NCBI GenBank assembly: GCA_000231825.2
Contig: JH720293.1
Location: 3,502,826-3,566,825 of the forward strand
Source of the DNA: Tetrahymena elliotti 4EA
Taxonomy: Eukaryota; Ciliophora; Oligohymenophorea; Hymenostomatida; Tetrahymenidae
Direction: 5' to 3'
DNA length: 64,000 nucleotides
The first letter of the stretch is position 1, and each line of letters begins with the position of its first letter. A program made the translations under genes and the position numbers. Below are positions 27,601 through 39,000 of the stretch, in pieces. Under the pieces are notes generated by a model. The model was given only the letters and a program-made list of their open reading frames with translations. It searched no databases and was not told the DNA's origin.

Positions 27601-29127
27601 TCTTCTTATAACACCTGTTTTTTCTTATACTTTGTTAAGTTGCTTTTTTTATTAACTTATATTAGCTAGTGCATCTTGAATGACTTCTAAAAGCTTATTT
27701 TGGGCCTCTTATCTGTCATCAACATTTTCATACTACTCCTCTTACTCTTAATCTTAATCTGGATATTCTCCGTCTCCCTCATCATAAATTTCTTCTAAAT
27801 CACTGTATAAGTCGTTATCATGATCTTAACCTTATAAATTTTCAACATCCTTATCTTGCTATTATTCCTCCTCTAATTACTGCATTGTATGTAGAGCTGT
27901 TTTATCTAAATGCTGTAGTGACACAATTTTATTTTAAGCTTCTACTTCACTAAATACAAATTTTATTTTATTATTTACTTTATTTGAATGAAATAAATAT
28001 TTTACTGAAATGAAACAATTTTTGTAGTATTTTTTGGTTAAATTTATTCTTTAGTTTTTATAGCTGAATCAACAATTAACGTTTACTATTAATTTGCTAG
28101 ATTCGTTTCTTAATAAACATGTTAATCTCCTTTAGATGATATTATATAAATCAATTCTATATCTTTAACCCATTCAGTAATATCTTAAATAAGCTCATCA
28201 GAAGCTAAAGGTGATTCAAAAGATTCTGGCTAGCATTATTTATTATTTATAATAGATAAAGTAGTAAATGACAATATATCTTTGATTTAAGGGTCTTCTT
28301 TAAGAATATTAGAATTAAATTATCTTTTTGTTTATAGTGCCTTATCATTTAATCTCTTCATGACTTATTCAAAGAATACATCATTATTAACATTTTTATC
28401 CTCTAAACGTATGGCATCAATTTTTAGATCATCCTTTATTTAAAAATTGAAAATTATTATTCATTCTTTTTCTCTTTAAAATATGAAGAAATTCTTTTAT
28501 TTTTTATCCTTAAAATTGATAATTGATTATTTTATTTCAACTAATGATCTCATCCATTTTTTTGAAATGTTAATTCTTTATAATATGTTCTCATAGCTTA
28601 ATATACTGCTTTTCTTTTTATCTCCATTTATATATCTAAATCAATTAAATCAAATTTACTTTTTTCTTTTTTTGCTTGTTTCTCTCTAAGGTAAATTTGG
28701 TAAGGTTTTTATAAAATTCGCTATTCTTGAATTCATTTAAATACTCTCTATCTTCTTCATCTTCTATTTCATGCTCTTCGGCATTGTTAACAAATTTATG
28801 AATTTCACTAATAAATTAATTGTATGCAGTTAAATCATCTTCATATCCAAATTTATTTTCAAAATTTCTAATGAAGTAATCTATGTTTTTATCTTGAACT
28901 TATAATAATCTCAAAAATGATTCTATTTCTCTTTTAAGGATTTCATGAGGTTTGGTTGCAGGAAGCTGCTTTTCTTTGACATCATCCATTTACTCCTAAT
29001 TCATTTATAAAGCTTGAGTTATATTAATGGTAGGTTTTTTTTTCTCCTCATCTGCTCCGCTTCTGAAGCAAAGTTTTGAAGCAATTGTATCCATAAAACG
29101 GCTGCACATACCAACCAATTTATCCAT
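24693..29127 (-). CDS. Kinase-like (probable pseudokinase) domain with C-terminal TPR-like repeats
   Basis: Fifteen exons, minus strand: 29127-28745, 28685-28607, 28433-28006, 27949-27615, 27570-27320, 27263-27049, 26992-26633, 26577-26418, 26366-26190, 26131-25993, 25938-25682, 25623-25433, 25374-25191, 25135-24977, 24920-24693; 1,181 residues. The exon 2/3 join is the least certain. N-terminal 400 residues are acidic and Gln-rich. Kinase landmarks: a FIASK lysine candidate, then NVYHSNINDGNIYF at 545-558 where the HRD is HSN (548-550), KIGDFMF in place of DFG (GDF 568-570), HAPEV (APE 605-607), a ~130-residue insert, ADIYSLGMVAIKMI (738-751), and FNPEKRCS with the subdomain XI Arg (802). 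The catalytic Asp is replaced, so it is probably inactive or atypical. Residues after ~815 form TPR-like repeats (e.g. YYYLAGIAFMEEQYDSALKY). It may continue into the next gene. Confidence 0.8.
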
Positions 29128-29798
29128 TTTTTCTTTTCTTTTATTTAATTTATAATTATGAATGAAGAGCCAAACTCAGTTGAGTGAAATTGTAATGATA
29201 AAAAATAAATATTTTGAAGCTTTTATAATTAATTATAAATTCAATTATTTAAAAAGTTACAGCTACTTCTGTTTAATAATAAATTTTTTGAATCTAAAGA
29301 TTCGCAAATTATTTAAGATATTACAAGCATTCTTAACCCTCCAACAACTATAAATCTCAAATTTAAATATTAGAGTTTGATATTTTGTTTCAAATCAACT
29401 CTTTATAATAAAATCTATTCATTTTTTATAATTTCATAAATATTAAAATAAATTTTGACAAATCTTAAAATTATTTTAAGCAAACCAATCTAAAATTTGA
29501 AACAATCTAAATTGTATATAAATTAGAGCAAAAAAATAAAGTTCAATTATTTTAAATATTTCACTAAATTTTAGTTTAGTAATAATGAGTTAATTAAAAA
29601 TAAAAGGAGAGATAATAGCCAATAATTTACTAATTTAGAAATTTATTTGAGATAAAAACCATAAAATATCTGCAAAGTAATAAAATTTAATAAATTAGAT
29701 TGAAATTATACATATATTATTATTAATCAGCCTATTTATCATAAACACAGTAACAACATATTATTACAATATAAATAAAACATCTTTTTAAATATTTT
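29128..29798. other. Intergenic between divergent genes
   Basis: About 670 bp between two divergent start codons; a 63-residue standard-code frame here has no coding character. Presumed to hold both promoters, but no motif is supported. Confidence 0.5.
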
Positions 29799-32111
29799 AT
29801 GTCTCAATCTCCTCCTCATAATTTACATTATAAACTTCATGATGATGTACGTAAGCTCTTAGAAAATCTTTATCTCAAAAAACTAGGAAAGAATAATGAA
29901 AAACTTAACTCTCAAGTCTTGAATATGATTAGTGATGTTTTTGATGGTAAAAAATAATAGTAACTTAAATAAAGTTAAATATCATAATTGAAAGAAAGAT
30001 TGGAAACTCTTTGTAGTCAAAGTGAATAAGGTTCTCCTGTAAAAAATGTAAATATGTCTAGATAATATTTGTATGATAAAAATGAAAATTAGTAGAATGA
30101 ACAACAAATGAAGCTTCCTAAACTTTTCAAAATAAGAGAAGCTACTGATAATATAAATTAGAAATATCAAAGTAGTGTTGAGTAAAGAAAAAATAGATTA
30201 GAAAAAACTAACACTAATCAGCATAGATAATAATCACCTCAGCCTCCTCTTTATTATTAGAGAGAATAAGCTTTGAAAGCCTATAGCAATCCATATAATG
30301 AAACACCTAAAAATAAAAAAAGAGATAGAAATGATTCCTAAGAAGAATTAAATTCATTAAAAGTTTAAGATTATAGAAGAAAAGTTACTTATTAAGGTAG
30401 ATAATCCAGTAATGTTTCACCCTCAGATTTATTCTTAAGTGATGAGAAAAATAAAATAATCTATTAAGCATCTTAATCTTTTAATAATTCTCCATCAAGA
30501 CCAGATTAATATGAAAGAAAGTATTACTTAAATTAATTTAACAAATAAGAAACCTATTAAGATAGAAGTAAACAATAATTACTCAAAAATAAAGAAGAAT
30601 ATTTGGATGATAATCTATCTCAGAACATTTAGTATAAATTGAAATCTAAAAATAAAGATAAAAATGTATTTTTATCATCCTAAAAAGCAGAACCTCCCAA
30701 AAGTATATTAGTTAACCATTCATAAGATTATATTAATGAATTTACTGATGTAATCCAAACAAACTAACTGAGTACTAAAAATAACAACTAAATAAATGAT
30801 AAAAATTCTAAAGATTTATTTAAGTCAAATCAAATTTAAAGTAAAGCAAATAACATCGCTGTTGAATCAAATAAAAATTTATAACCTTATAGCAACTATT
30901 TTTAGAATTAAACTAGTGATTATAAAAATAAATATATTGCCATTAAAGAAAGAAGCTTTTCTTAAAATTCAAATAATAGAGATTTAAATTTAAGTTTAGT
31001 GTTGAACTAAAATAATCCTTATTAACAAAAAAATAATTTGAATAATTCTATGATAGTAATGTAAGAAAATAGTTCTGATCCTAATTCATTAAAGTAGTCT
31101 TTGTAAAATGCAAACACTCATAATTCCTTTTTAAAAGACATTAAATCTACATAGGATTACTTAAAGTAGCATAATAATGATATTTGGACATTAATTGCTA
31201 GATTTAACATTTAGAAAGAAGAAGACAAAAAAAAGAGAGAATAGAAAAAGCAGTAAGAAATAAACAATAAAATAAAAGATGATTTAGAAAAACAAATCTT
31301 TGAAAAGCAATAAAATGCCAAAACACAATTTAAGATTGACTAATAATATTCTCACATAAATAAAAAATAGATTGAATAAATGAATGAAATTAAATAAAAT
31401 TAAAAATAAGAAGAGTTCTAAAAAAAAAGGATTCAAACACAAATGCTTGAAGAATAAATCTTAGAAAAATATGAAAAATTGTAAAAGGAAAAAAGGTAGA
31501 TAGAATAAGACAATATCAAAATTATTTAAAATCTACAAAAGGTACAAAATGATGAAGAAATTTTGAAGAAAAACTAAATAAAAAAATAAAAGTAGCTCTA
31601 TGAAGGAATCAAATAAGATTATTTCGAAAGATTTAAGAAAATCAATATAAATGAAATAAATGAAGATCCTAAGCTTGCTTTTGAAAAAAAAAGAATTGCT
31701 AGTTATGCTAAAGAATTAGAAAACTAGAAATAACTTGGATCGAGTGCAGAATAATATTAATCAAATGTCGAAAAATTTTAACAAAGAGAAAAAGTCAAGC
31801 CAGTTGATGAAGAAATACTAAAAGATTGGGCCCAATAAATTAATCAAAAGTAAATCAATATCAAGTTATAGAAAGATAAAGAAAAAAAGATGATTGAGGA
31901 TTATTTAGATTAGTGTGAAAAGAATGAGGAGCAAGACATAAGAAAGAATATAGAGTATAAAGTAAAGGTTGCCCTCAATCACTAATCAATAAAGGAATAA
32001 ATTGATTAAAAATTATCATCTAAATAACCTGAAGCTTCTGATTTCGACATACAAAACAATTTATCAATATTAAGAGAAATCGATGAGTATATAAAAAATG
32101 CTTAAGAGTGA
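29799..32111 (+). CDS. Charged Gln/Asn-rich protein with C-terminal coiled coil
   Basis: Single exon, ATG 29799-29801, TGA 32109-32111, 770 residues. Residues 1-45 form a folded-looking segment (HDDVRKLLENLYLKKLGKN). The middle (about 45-450) is Asn/Ser/Gln-rich with low complexity. Residues about 460-650 are a long uninterrupted Lys/Glu/Gln coiled coil, beginning near DIWTLIARFNIQKEEDKKKR. The C-terminal ~120 residues are helical (IASYAKELENQKQLG, VDEEILKDWAQQINQKQ). No known domain identified; cytoskeletal or basal-body structural proteins of ciliates often look like this, but that is inference from composition only. Confidence 0.82.
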
Positions 32112-33159
32112 ATTCATAATTTTGAATAGTAAAGATAACAAATATTATAAACATCATTTGTTTATAAAATTATATTTGAGTCAGGTTTTAATTAATTGGT
32201 TTATTTTCTTGAAAAATACTAAAATATTATCATACTTTATTTCTACAAACTTTCATAAAAAAATTCTTCATTTAATTTTTGAAAATATTTTTTGAATTAT
32301 CAATTCTTTCAAATTTTTATTTGAGGAAATTTAATAATTTAATCTTTCAATTCTCAGTAAAATTTTTAAAATACTTATTGAAGATTTTTCAATAAGCATG
32401 GATGAATTTAATCATTTTATTTAATTTATTCATTCAAAAATTTGATATTTCATTTATTTTCATTTAATGTTCAAATAAATTTTCATCATCGTCACAAATT
32501 CTGTTCTAATATGCATCTAATTACATAAAAAATAATTATTATGATGTTAAAATAAGAATAAATTTTTTAATGACAAAATTTATAGATTTTCATTGTAGAT
32601 ATTGAGTTTTTTTTATTGTAATTTTTACAGAAAAATGTTTTTTTTAAAGTTTAGTAAAATATCACCCAAAGTAAAATTAAATCTCACCCAAAGTAAAATT
32701 AAATCTCAAATAATCTCTTATTTATTTTTAGTTGATAAATTACTGATTTATTTAATTGAAATCTGATTAAGCTATTGTAAAAATGAAAGATGTTTAAATT
32801 TTTAAAGCAATTAAATAATAGAAGAAATGTTAAAATTAAAATGAATAAATAATCAAAATATAAAAATATTTAATCTTGTTTATTCTAATTAAGTTTTGTA
32901 GAGTTGAAATAAATAGAATGAATATAGAAAACAAATGAATAAAATAGATAATGATAATTGAAGTATAGTTTTCACAAATCAAAATTAAATATTTTACACG
33001 TAATTAGTATGAAGAAATATTCCATAATTTTTAATTGTAATTTGATAGAAATTTAGAAATCATCTAAATAAAAATATATTTATTTAAATTATTAAATTTT
33101 TTTGAATTAATATTTAAGAATAGTATAGAAGATTAACAAATTTAGATAAATAGATAGAT
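32112..33159. other. Intergenic with a small tandem repeat
   Basis: About 1.05 kb, AT-rich, without coding-like frames. It contains the 22-bp repeat annotated at 32661-32704. Confidence 0.5.
32661..32704. repeat. 22-bp tandem repeat, two copies
   Basis: The unit TCACCCAAAGTAAAATTAAA plus two bases occurs twice in a row, starting at about 32661 and 32683. It is a relatively G/C-containing patch in very AT-rich intergenic DNA. Confidence 0.75.
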
Positions 33160-33561
33160 ATGAGTAAACAAAAAAGCAAAAATTTTGGAAGTTATTTAAA
33201 GCTTGCTTTGACAGCAGGAAGCTCTCCCTCATAAGAAGATTTATTTGCAATTTTATTCTATTTTAGATAAATCCTAGGTTTAATCTGTGGTATTGTAGCT
33301 GGTACTTTAGGTTTAACTGGTATTTTCACAATTGCTGGATTTTTAGCTGTTAATTGTCTTATTACTTATGTCTACGCTTACAAATACTTGGGAGTTGAAG
33401 ACCACAAAGTAGAATAAAACACTTTGTTTACTGAATCATTAATGATTTCTTTTATGAACTTCGTTGTTTCATGGATTTTCTCTTACACTAATATTTACCT
33501 TAAGGCTACTGTTCCTTTGTCAATAATTCCTACATCAACTCAAACAAGCACCGACCTTTGA
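33160..33561 (+). CDS. RAB5IF/EMC6-like small ER membrane protein
   Basis: Single exon, ATG 33160-33162, TGA 33559-33561, 133 residues, similar to human RAB5IF (about 130). A polar N-terminus is followed by FRQILGLICGIVAGTLGLTG, a core matching the Rab5-interacting/EMC6 Pfam family, then three hydrophobic segments, with VNCLITYVYAYKYLGVED and ESLMISFMNFVVSWIFSY as family-typical blocks. In animals RAB5IF acts as an ER membrane-protein insertion chaperone with TMCO1/GET- and EMC-like partners. Codon use is relatively GC-rich (GGT, GCT, ACT), as in well expressed ciliate genes. The C-terminus (PLSIIPTSTQTSTDL) is short and Thr-rich. Also possible is a closer match to EMC6; the conserved RQILGL core favours RAB5IF. 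Confidence 0.83.
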
Positions 33562-34112
33562 GGAAATCAGCATTAAATAAACTAAAAGCACAATTATTTA
33601 ATAACTTATTGATCGTTCATAATGTAAAGTATATCAAACTATGTTTTTTAGATTCGAACACTTTCATTAGAACTGAAATTTGTTTAAATTGAAATTTTTT
33701 TGATAAAGCAAATCAATCATTTTCATAAAGTGAAATTAAGAGCTAATATGAACTATTTTTATAAACATAAATTAGCATTTCTATGTTATCTGCTAAAATA
33801 TATTTACTGCATTGTATTTTACATTTTATTATAGAAACATACCCAAATAAATTCATTTTAACTTAATAAAATTTCTCTTTTTGTAAAAATAAAAAAGTTA
33901 AAAAATAGTTTTTAAAGAGAGAAGATATTCACTTATTTGTAAATTAGATATTTATTCAAATCTTTTCTTATTGAAATTTTATTCATAAAGATATTTAAGT
34001 AATGAATGATATTTTGCATAACAAATCACATTATATTTTTAATTATTAATTTTTTGGTGTTTTGATTTTGATAAGTAAGTAAATAAATAAATATTATTTT
34101 TAGCGCAATTAA
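33562..34112. other. Intergenic, nothing recognised
   Basis: About 550 bp between two plus-strand genes; no ORF or repeat of note. Confidence 0.5.
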
Positions 34113-35111
34113 ATGAGAGCTATTTAGGTTGCTAGGTATGGAGAAAGATTGAAAGTTAAAACAATCGATATTCCAAAATTTAATTAAGCAGAATAGTACC
34201 TAGTCAAGATGTCTTATTCCCCTATCAATCCATCTGATGTATATTATGTCAAAGGCGTTTATGGGCTAAGAAAACTTCTCCCTACTATAGGTGGATTCGA
34301 AGGATGTGGAGTAATAGCAGATTCAAATGATAAGAGCTTAATTGGTAGAAGAGTGATGTGTTGGGCAGATGATTAAATAAACTTTGGTACATGGGCAGAC
34401 TACTTTCCAGTTTAAAAATAAAATTCAATCATTTTAGATACCAAAGAAGGAAATAATAAATAATTTGAATATCTTTGTAGTCCCTTCATAAACCCATTTA
34501 CTGTAGTTGGGTTTTTAGATATTGCAAGAAAACTTAATGCTTAAAGTGTTGTCCTAAATGCCGCTAACAGTGCAGTTGGAAGAATGAGTATAAAACTGTT
34601 CAAAAAATAAAATATATAAACAATAGCTATAGTAAGGAGGGAAGAATAAATTTAAAATCTGTATGATATAGGAGCAACTCATGTTCTACTTAGTACAAAT
34701 GAAAAATTTGATTAAGAATTAGTTTAAACAATAAAATAAAACAAAGCCAAGGTATTTTATGATGCTCTTGGAGGAGAGCATTCAGGATTGATTTTTAAAA
34801 ACCTTGAAAATTGTGGAATATTAGTTGGGTATGGCCGTTTTTCGAATAACAAAATAAATGATATAGATCCAATAGATTTAGTTTTTAAACAAAAGGAAAT
34901 CAAAGGATTTTGGTTATCAAAATGGTATGAATAAAAGTCAAATGAAGAGCAATAATAAATAAAAGAATTAGTCAAAAATGAAATAAATTCCACTTTCTCT
35001 ACTCGTATTTAACAAGTTCAAGAGCCTAATGATGAGAATATCAATGAAATAATTAAATTAGCCTTGAATAATTCAGGACAGGGTAAATATGTTTTAGATT
35101 TTACTAAATGA
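34113..35111 (+). CDS. MECR: MECR-like trans-2-enoyl-CoA/ACP reductase (medium-chain dehydrogenase/reductase family)
   Basis: Single exon, ATG 34113-34115, TGA 35109-35111, 332 residues, near the family norm (about 340-370). N-terminal catalytic GroES-like fold with MSYSPINPSDVYYVKGVYG and LPTIGGFEGCGVI (typical Asn-Pro-Ser-Asp and Gly-x-Glu-Gly). The Rossmann fold contains VVLNAANSAVGRMSIKLFK, which fits the MECR pattern (Asn-x-Ala-Asn-Ser-x-Val-Gly) and not the Gly-x-Gly-x-x-Gly of alcohol dehydrogenases. No zinc-binding cysteine lobe is present. MECR carries out the last NADPH-dependent step of mitochondrial type II fatty acid synthesis, supplying the lipoate precursor. The N-terminus has no clear mitochondrial presequence, so location is uncertain; a generic quinone oxidoreductase is the alternative. 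Confidence 0.8.
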
Positions 35112-36002
35112 TTATAAAACCACGCTCATAAAATATATTAAATTTTGCTAAAATAATTAAGATTTATGATAGCTTTGTGTATTTATGTTACATATAAGAA
35201 GAGTATTTAATATTCATTTTTAACGAATAATAATTTATTGGTTCATTATTTTTAGAAAAATTTGAAAATTATCAAATAAAATAGAAGTGTTTTTTTCAAA
35301 TAAAAAGATGAATTTCTTTTGAAATTAAAAAAATTACTGCCAAAAAAATAAATCAACACATAAGATAATGTTTAAAATTATTTGAAAAAAATTTTAAACA
35401 GATAAATTCTTTTTAAAATTTGAGAAGATTAAAGGGTAGATTAAAGCTATTCTTAGACTGAAATCACTAAATTTTATTAAAAATAAAAACAGGAATACTT
35501 GTTTGTGGCTAGAAATTAGTTTTAGAAGAAAAAGAATATGTTTTAAATAAATCCTATTTATTATTTATTTGCAAAAAAACAGAGTGTTTTTTTTTTGAAA
35601 ATATTCAATGTTTATTTATAAGTGCATATGTATGTATGTTTGTTTGAATATCAATCAACTCAATAGATTTTCAATTAGTAATCAAAATATACTCTAATTA
35701 TATTTCAAATTAATTATTTAACAAAATGGGAATTGAAAACAAAAAAACAAACAAACAAAAAAACACTAAAAGTAATACATAAAAATATCATTATTAAATT
35801 TTATATTATTAAATATTGCATAATTAATAGTATTTAGTATTTTTTAAGCTTATTAGCATTTATCAATCAAACATTTTTGAAAGAGGTGAAATAAAAAACC
35901 TCAACTTATAAGCAAAGGAAAGGGAAAGGGAATTGAGGGGAAATCTCATAAGAAATTTAAATTTTATAGAAGTAGTATCATAGTTAAGTTTTAAGGTTTT
36001 TC
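35112..36002. other. Intergenic, nothing recognised
   Basis: About 890 bp, AT-rich, with short CAAA/AAAC and GTAT microsatellite-like patches near 35630 and 35740-35770. No coding-like frame. Confidence 0.5.
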
Positions 36003-39000
36003 ATGAAGTAGTCATTCAAAACTTAGAATCATATGAATGATTTCAATTCAGCTCAATTGTAGAAGACATTATAGTTATCAAGTATATCTGAAAAAAATTA
36101 GCAAAACGGTTTCAATGTATCAAATTCAAACTAAGATAAGAAATCATTATAAAATGCTTAGGCTAAAAAAAGGATTAATTAAAATAAAAGTTCTTCAAAA
36201 GAAGATGTTATCACACATTGTACATGCTGCCCATTTTATAATTAGAGCAAGCAGCATAAATTGTTTGATAAATTAACTAAATAGATTATATTTATGGAAG
36301 ATGATTTTGATACATATCAATTACACAAATAAAAATAAAATGAGCAAAATAGTAGATTAGGTGATAATAAAAATTAAAATGATGGGCTTTACTTTTCTAA
36401 AAGTGAGTTGGAAGTTATCAACTAAGGGCCTTTACCAAAAAAGATAAATCAATAGATGAAAATAAATAATGACAATTATTAGTAGCAATATAATCCTTAA
36501 CAATCATAAACTTAATAACAGTAATAATATAATCCATTTAATTAAAATAGATTTTAAGTAGATGATGATGATATGATTTAGAAGAAAAAAAATTTCTACT
36601 TAAATTCTGGTCACAATAGAACCAATTCTTATGATTCATATGCTTAAGCAGCATCTAAATAATGGCTGGAATAGATTTCAGAAGAAAGAGAAGAGTAGGA
36701 ATCATAGTTAACGTTTTAAAATAAGCAACTTAATAATGTTTATAGCTCTTAAAATTTGAAAAGTGAAAATAGATATATAGTCAGCAGTAATAGAAATAGT
36801 ATAGGTAATAATGGTAATGGAAATACTACAAGGAGAAGCAGCATTAGTGTTGGAGAGAATGAAAAGTCACTATCTTCTTTATATTCATAATAAAATCAAA
36901 AAGGTTTTCATCCCTCCTAATAAAATACACCATAAATGTCTGTAGTTGCTCCTTCAGTTGCATCTTCATCTACATACATGCCTCAGTATTCTCTAAATAT
37001 TATAGAACCTCACTTAAATAATAGCGAATATGATTCTAACTAATAATTATCACCTTTAGATAGAATATCCAATAACGATCTATTTAATTAGCAAATATAA
37101 AGAAAAAGAAACTAGCACTATAGAAGCTAAAGTTGCCCTTATTCTTTCCCTTATTTCAAATATAGGTATTTTACTCATTCATTTATTTAAAATTTATCAT
37201 TTATCAGAAAATTAGAATTATTTCTATTTTATTTTCATTAATTCTCCAAAGTTTCTTTTTAAAATTTTTTAAGCAAGCAGAATGATCATTATTATTAATT
37301 TTAGTTCCTTACAACTTACTTTTAATTTAATAATGTTTTATATTTTTTAAATGAAGTTAAAATTAAACAAACGAAGAAGCTAATTTTTAGAATGTGTAGA
37401 ATATAAGAGTTATGACTATTCATGAGGAAGAACCTTATCATAATTATGTAAATTCTAGCAGCTACTATCAAAGTAGCAATAATAGTACAAGAAATAAATA
37501 TAGATAGCAATAACCATATAGGTCAAATACAAATTACAGATCCGCTTCTGGTGGTGGTGGTGGTGAATATTCTATTAGTAATTTTTACCAAAATACTTCT
37601 CTCACTCCAACAACTATTGTTTTAGAAAAAAAAATACAATAAAATACAAACACTAGTCATTTACCTTATACAAATACTCCTTTTTGCTTTGAAAATCCAA
37701 ATGTAAGCTAGACAAATTATGCTGCAACAGATTAGGCTGATGAAGATTAATACTTGTAACAAAGTTTTTATTCTCAAGTTTATGATGGAGATTAAAACCC
37801 AGATTTTTCTGAAATCAAAAACATTAATACTGCTGTGAATGTTTCAAATTAGCCCTCGTTAGGTAATATTAAACAATAAAATAATAAATGTTAAAATAAA
37901 GAAAATAAAAATAGATAAAGAGGAAATTGAAAGCAATAAAGAATGTAAAAGCAGTAAACTAAAGGCATAGATTTAAGTATAGCAATTACACCTACCAGTA
38001 TTATCATAAAACAATTAAAACACTAGTATAACACTGAATTAAATACAATAAGATATTTATATTTTTATAATTTTTTAGGATACAGAGGAGCCAGCTAAGT
38101 AAATGAATTAGGTAACAATAGTAATAGTTGCAGCATGAATATAGTTAAGTCCTTAAACTAACTTGATACAGATTAAGGATTTATTTCATTTAGAAAAGAA
38201 CACAGTTGTTCAAGTTAAGAAGGATTTGTTGAAAATTTTAGAAGTAGCCATAATAGTATTGATATAGATCTAAAATAAAAGATAAAGGAGAATATAGATA
38301 AAATATTAAAAAGGCAAGTTAGTAAAAGATAAAACAGATTAAATATCATGCTCAATAACATTTGCAATTAATTTGATAAGTATGATTTAGATATGAATGA
38401 TTTTTTAACTTTGCTATCAAAAAAAGCTAAATTAAATAAAATCTAAAAAGTTGGCTCTTTTTCTTAAAATGGATCTTCCTCAGGAAAAAATCCCTCTATT
38501 CCATTAATTTAATCATATTAAGGATCAACAAATGCTCACTCTTTTTCAATCTAAAATAATGCTTAAGCTAAGGGATATAAAAGAAGCAAAAATTTCTGGA
38601 GTTATGACTTTTCAAATGCAAGCAAATCAATAATTCCAAGTGAGGCAACATCTGCTTACAGAAAAGATTTTGAGGAAGAAAATAACCTTAGAAAAGCTAT
38701 AGTTGATGGGTTTATGAGAACTTCATAGCAAAAGAATCTTTACTCTTCTTAGATTTTAAGTTAAATAAATGATACTTCATCTAATAATTTTTAATAATCA
38801 TTTATTCATAATTAATAACTTAAATAGCCAACAGCTAAGTTTATAAATGAATATAATCATCTCTAACTACCTCAAAATGTCTCTACTGAAACATTTTATA
38901 AGGTTGCTATTCCACTTAGTACTGCTCCTTCTTCTTTGCAATAGTTTTAAATTAAAGATTAAAGATTTAATCTTAACAAAAGTGACAGCAAGCAAACAAA

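Noticed and set aside
29162..29353. 63-residue plus-strand frame in the divergent intergenic region
   Set aside because: Ile/Leu/Asn/Lys composition expected of AT-rich noncoding DNA, and it lies between two divergent gene starts.
35740..35770. Poly-A with CAAA repeats, considered as a retroelement tail
   Set aside because: No reverse transcriptase, target-site duplication or element body next to it; ordinary AT-rich microsatellite.
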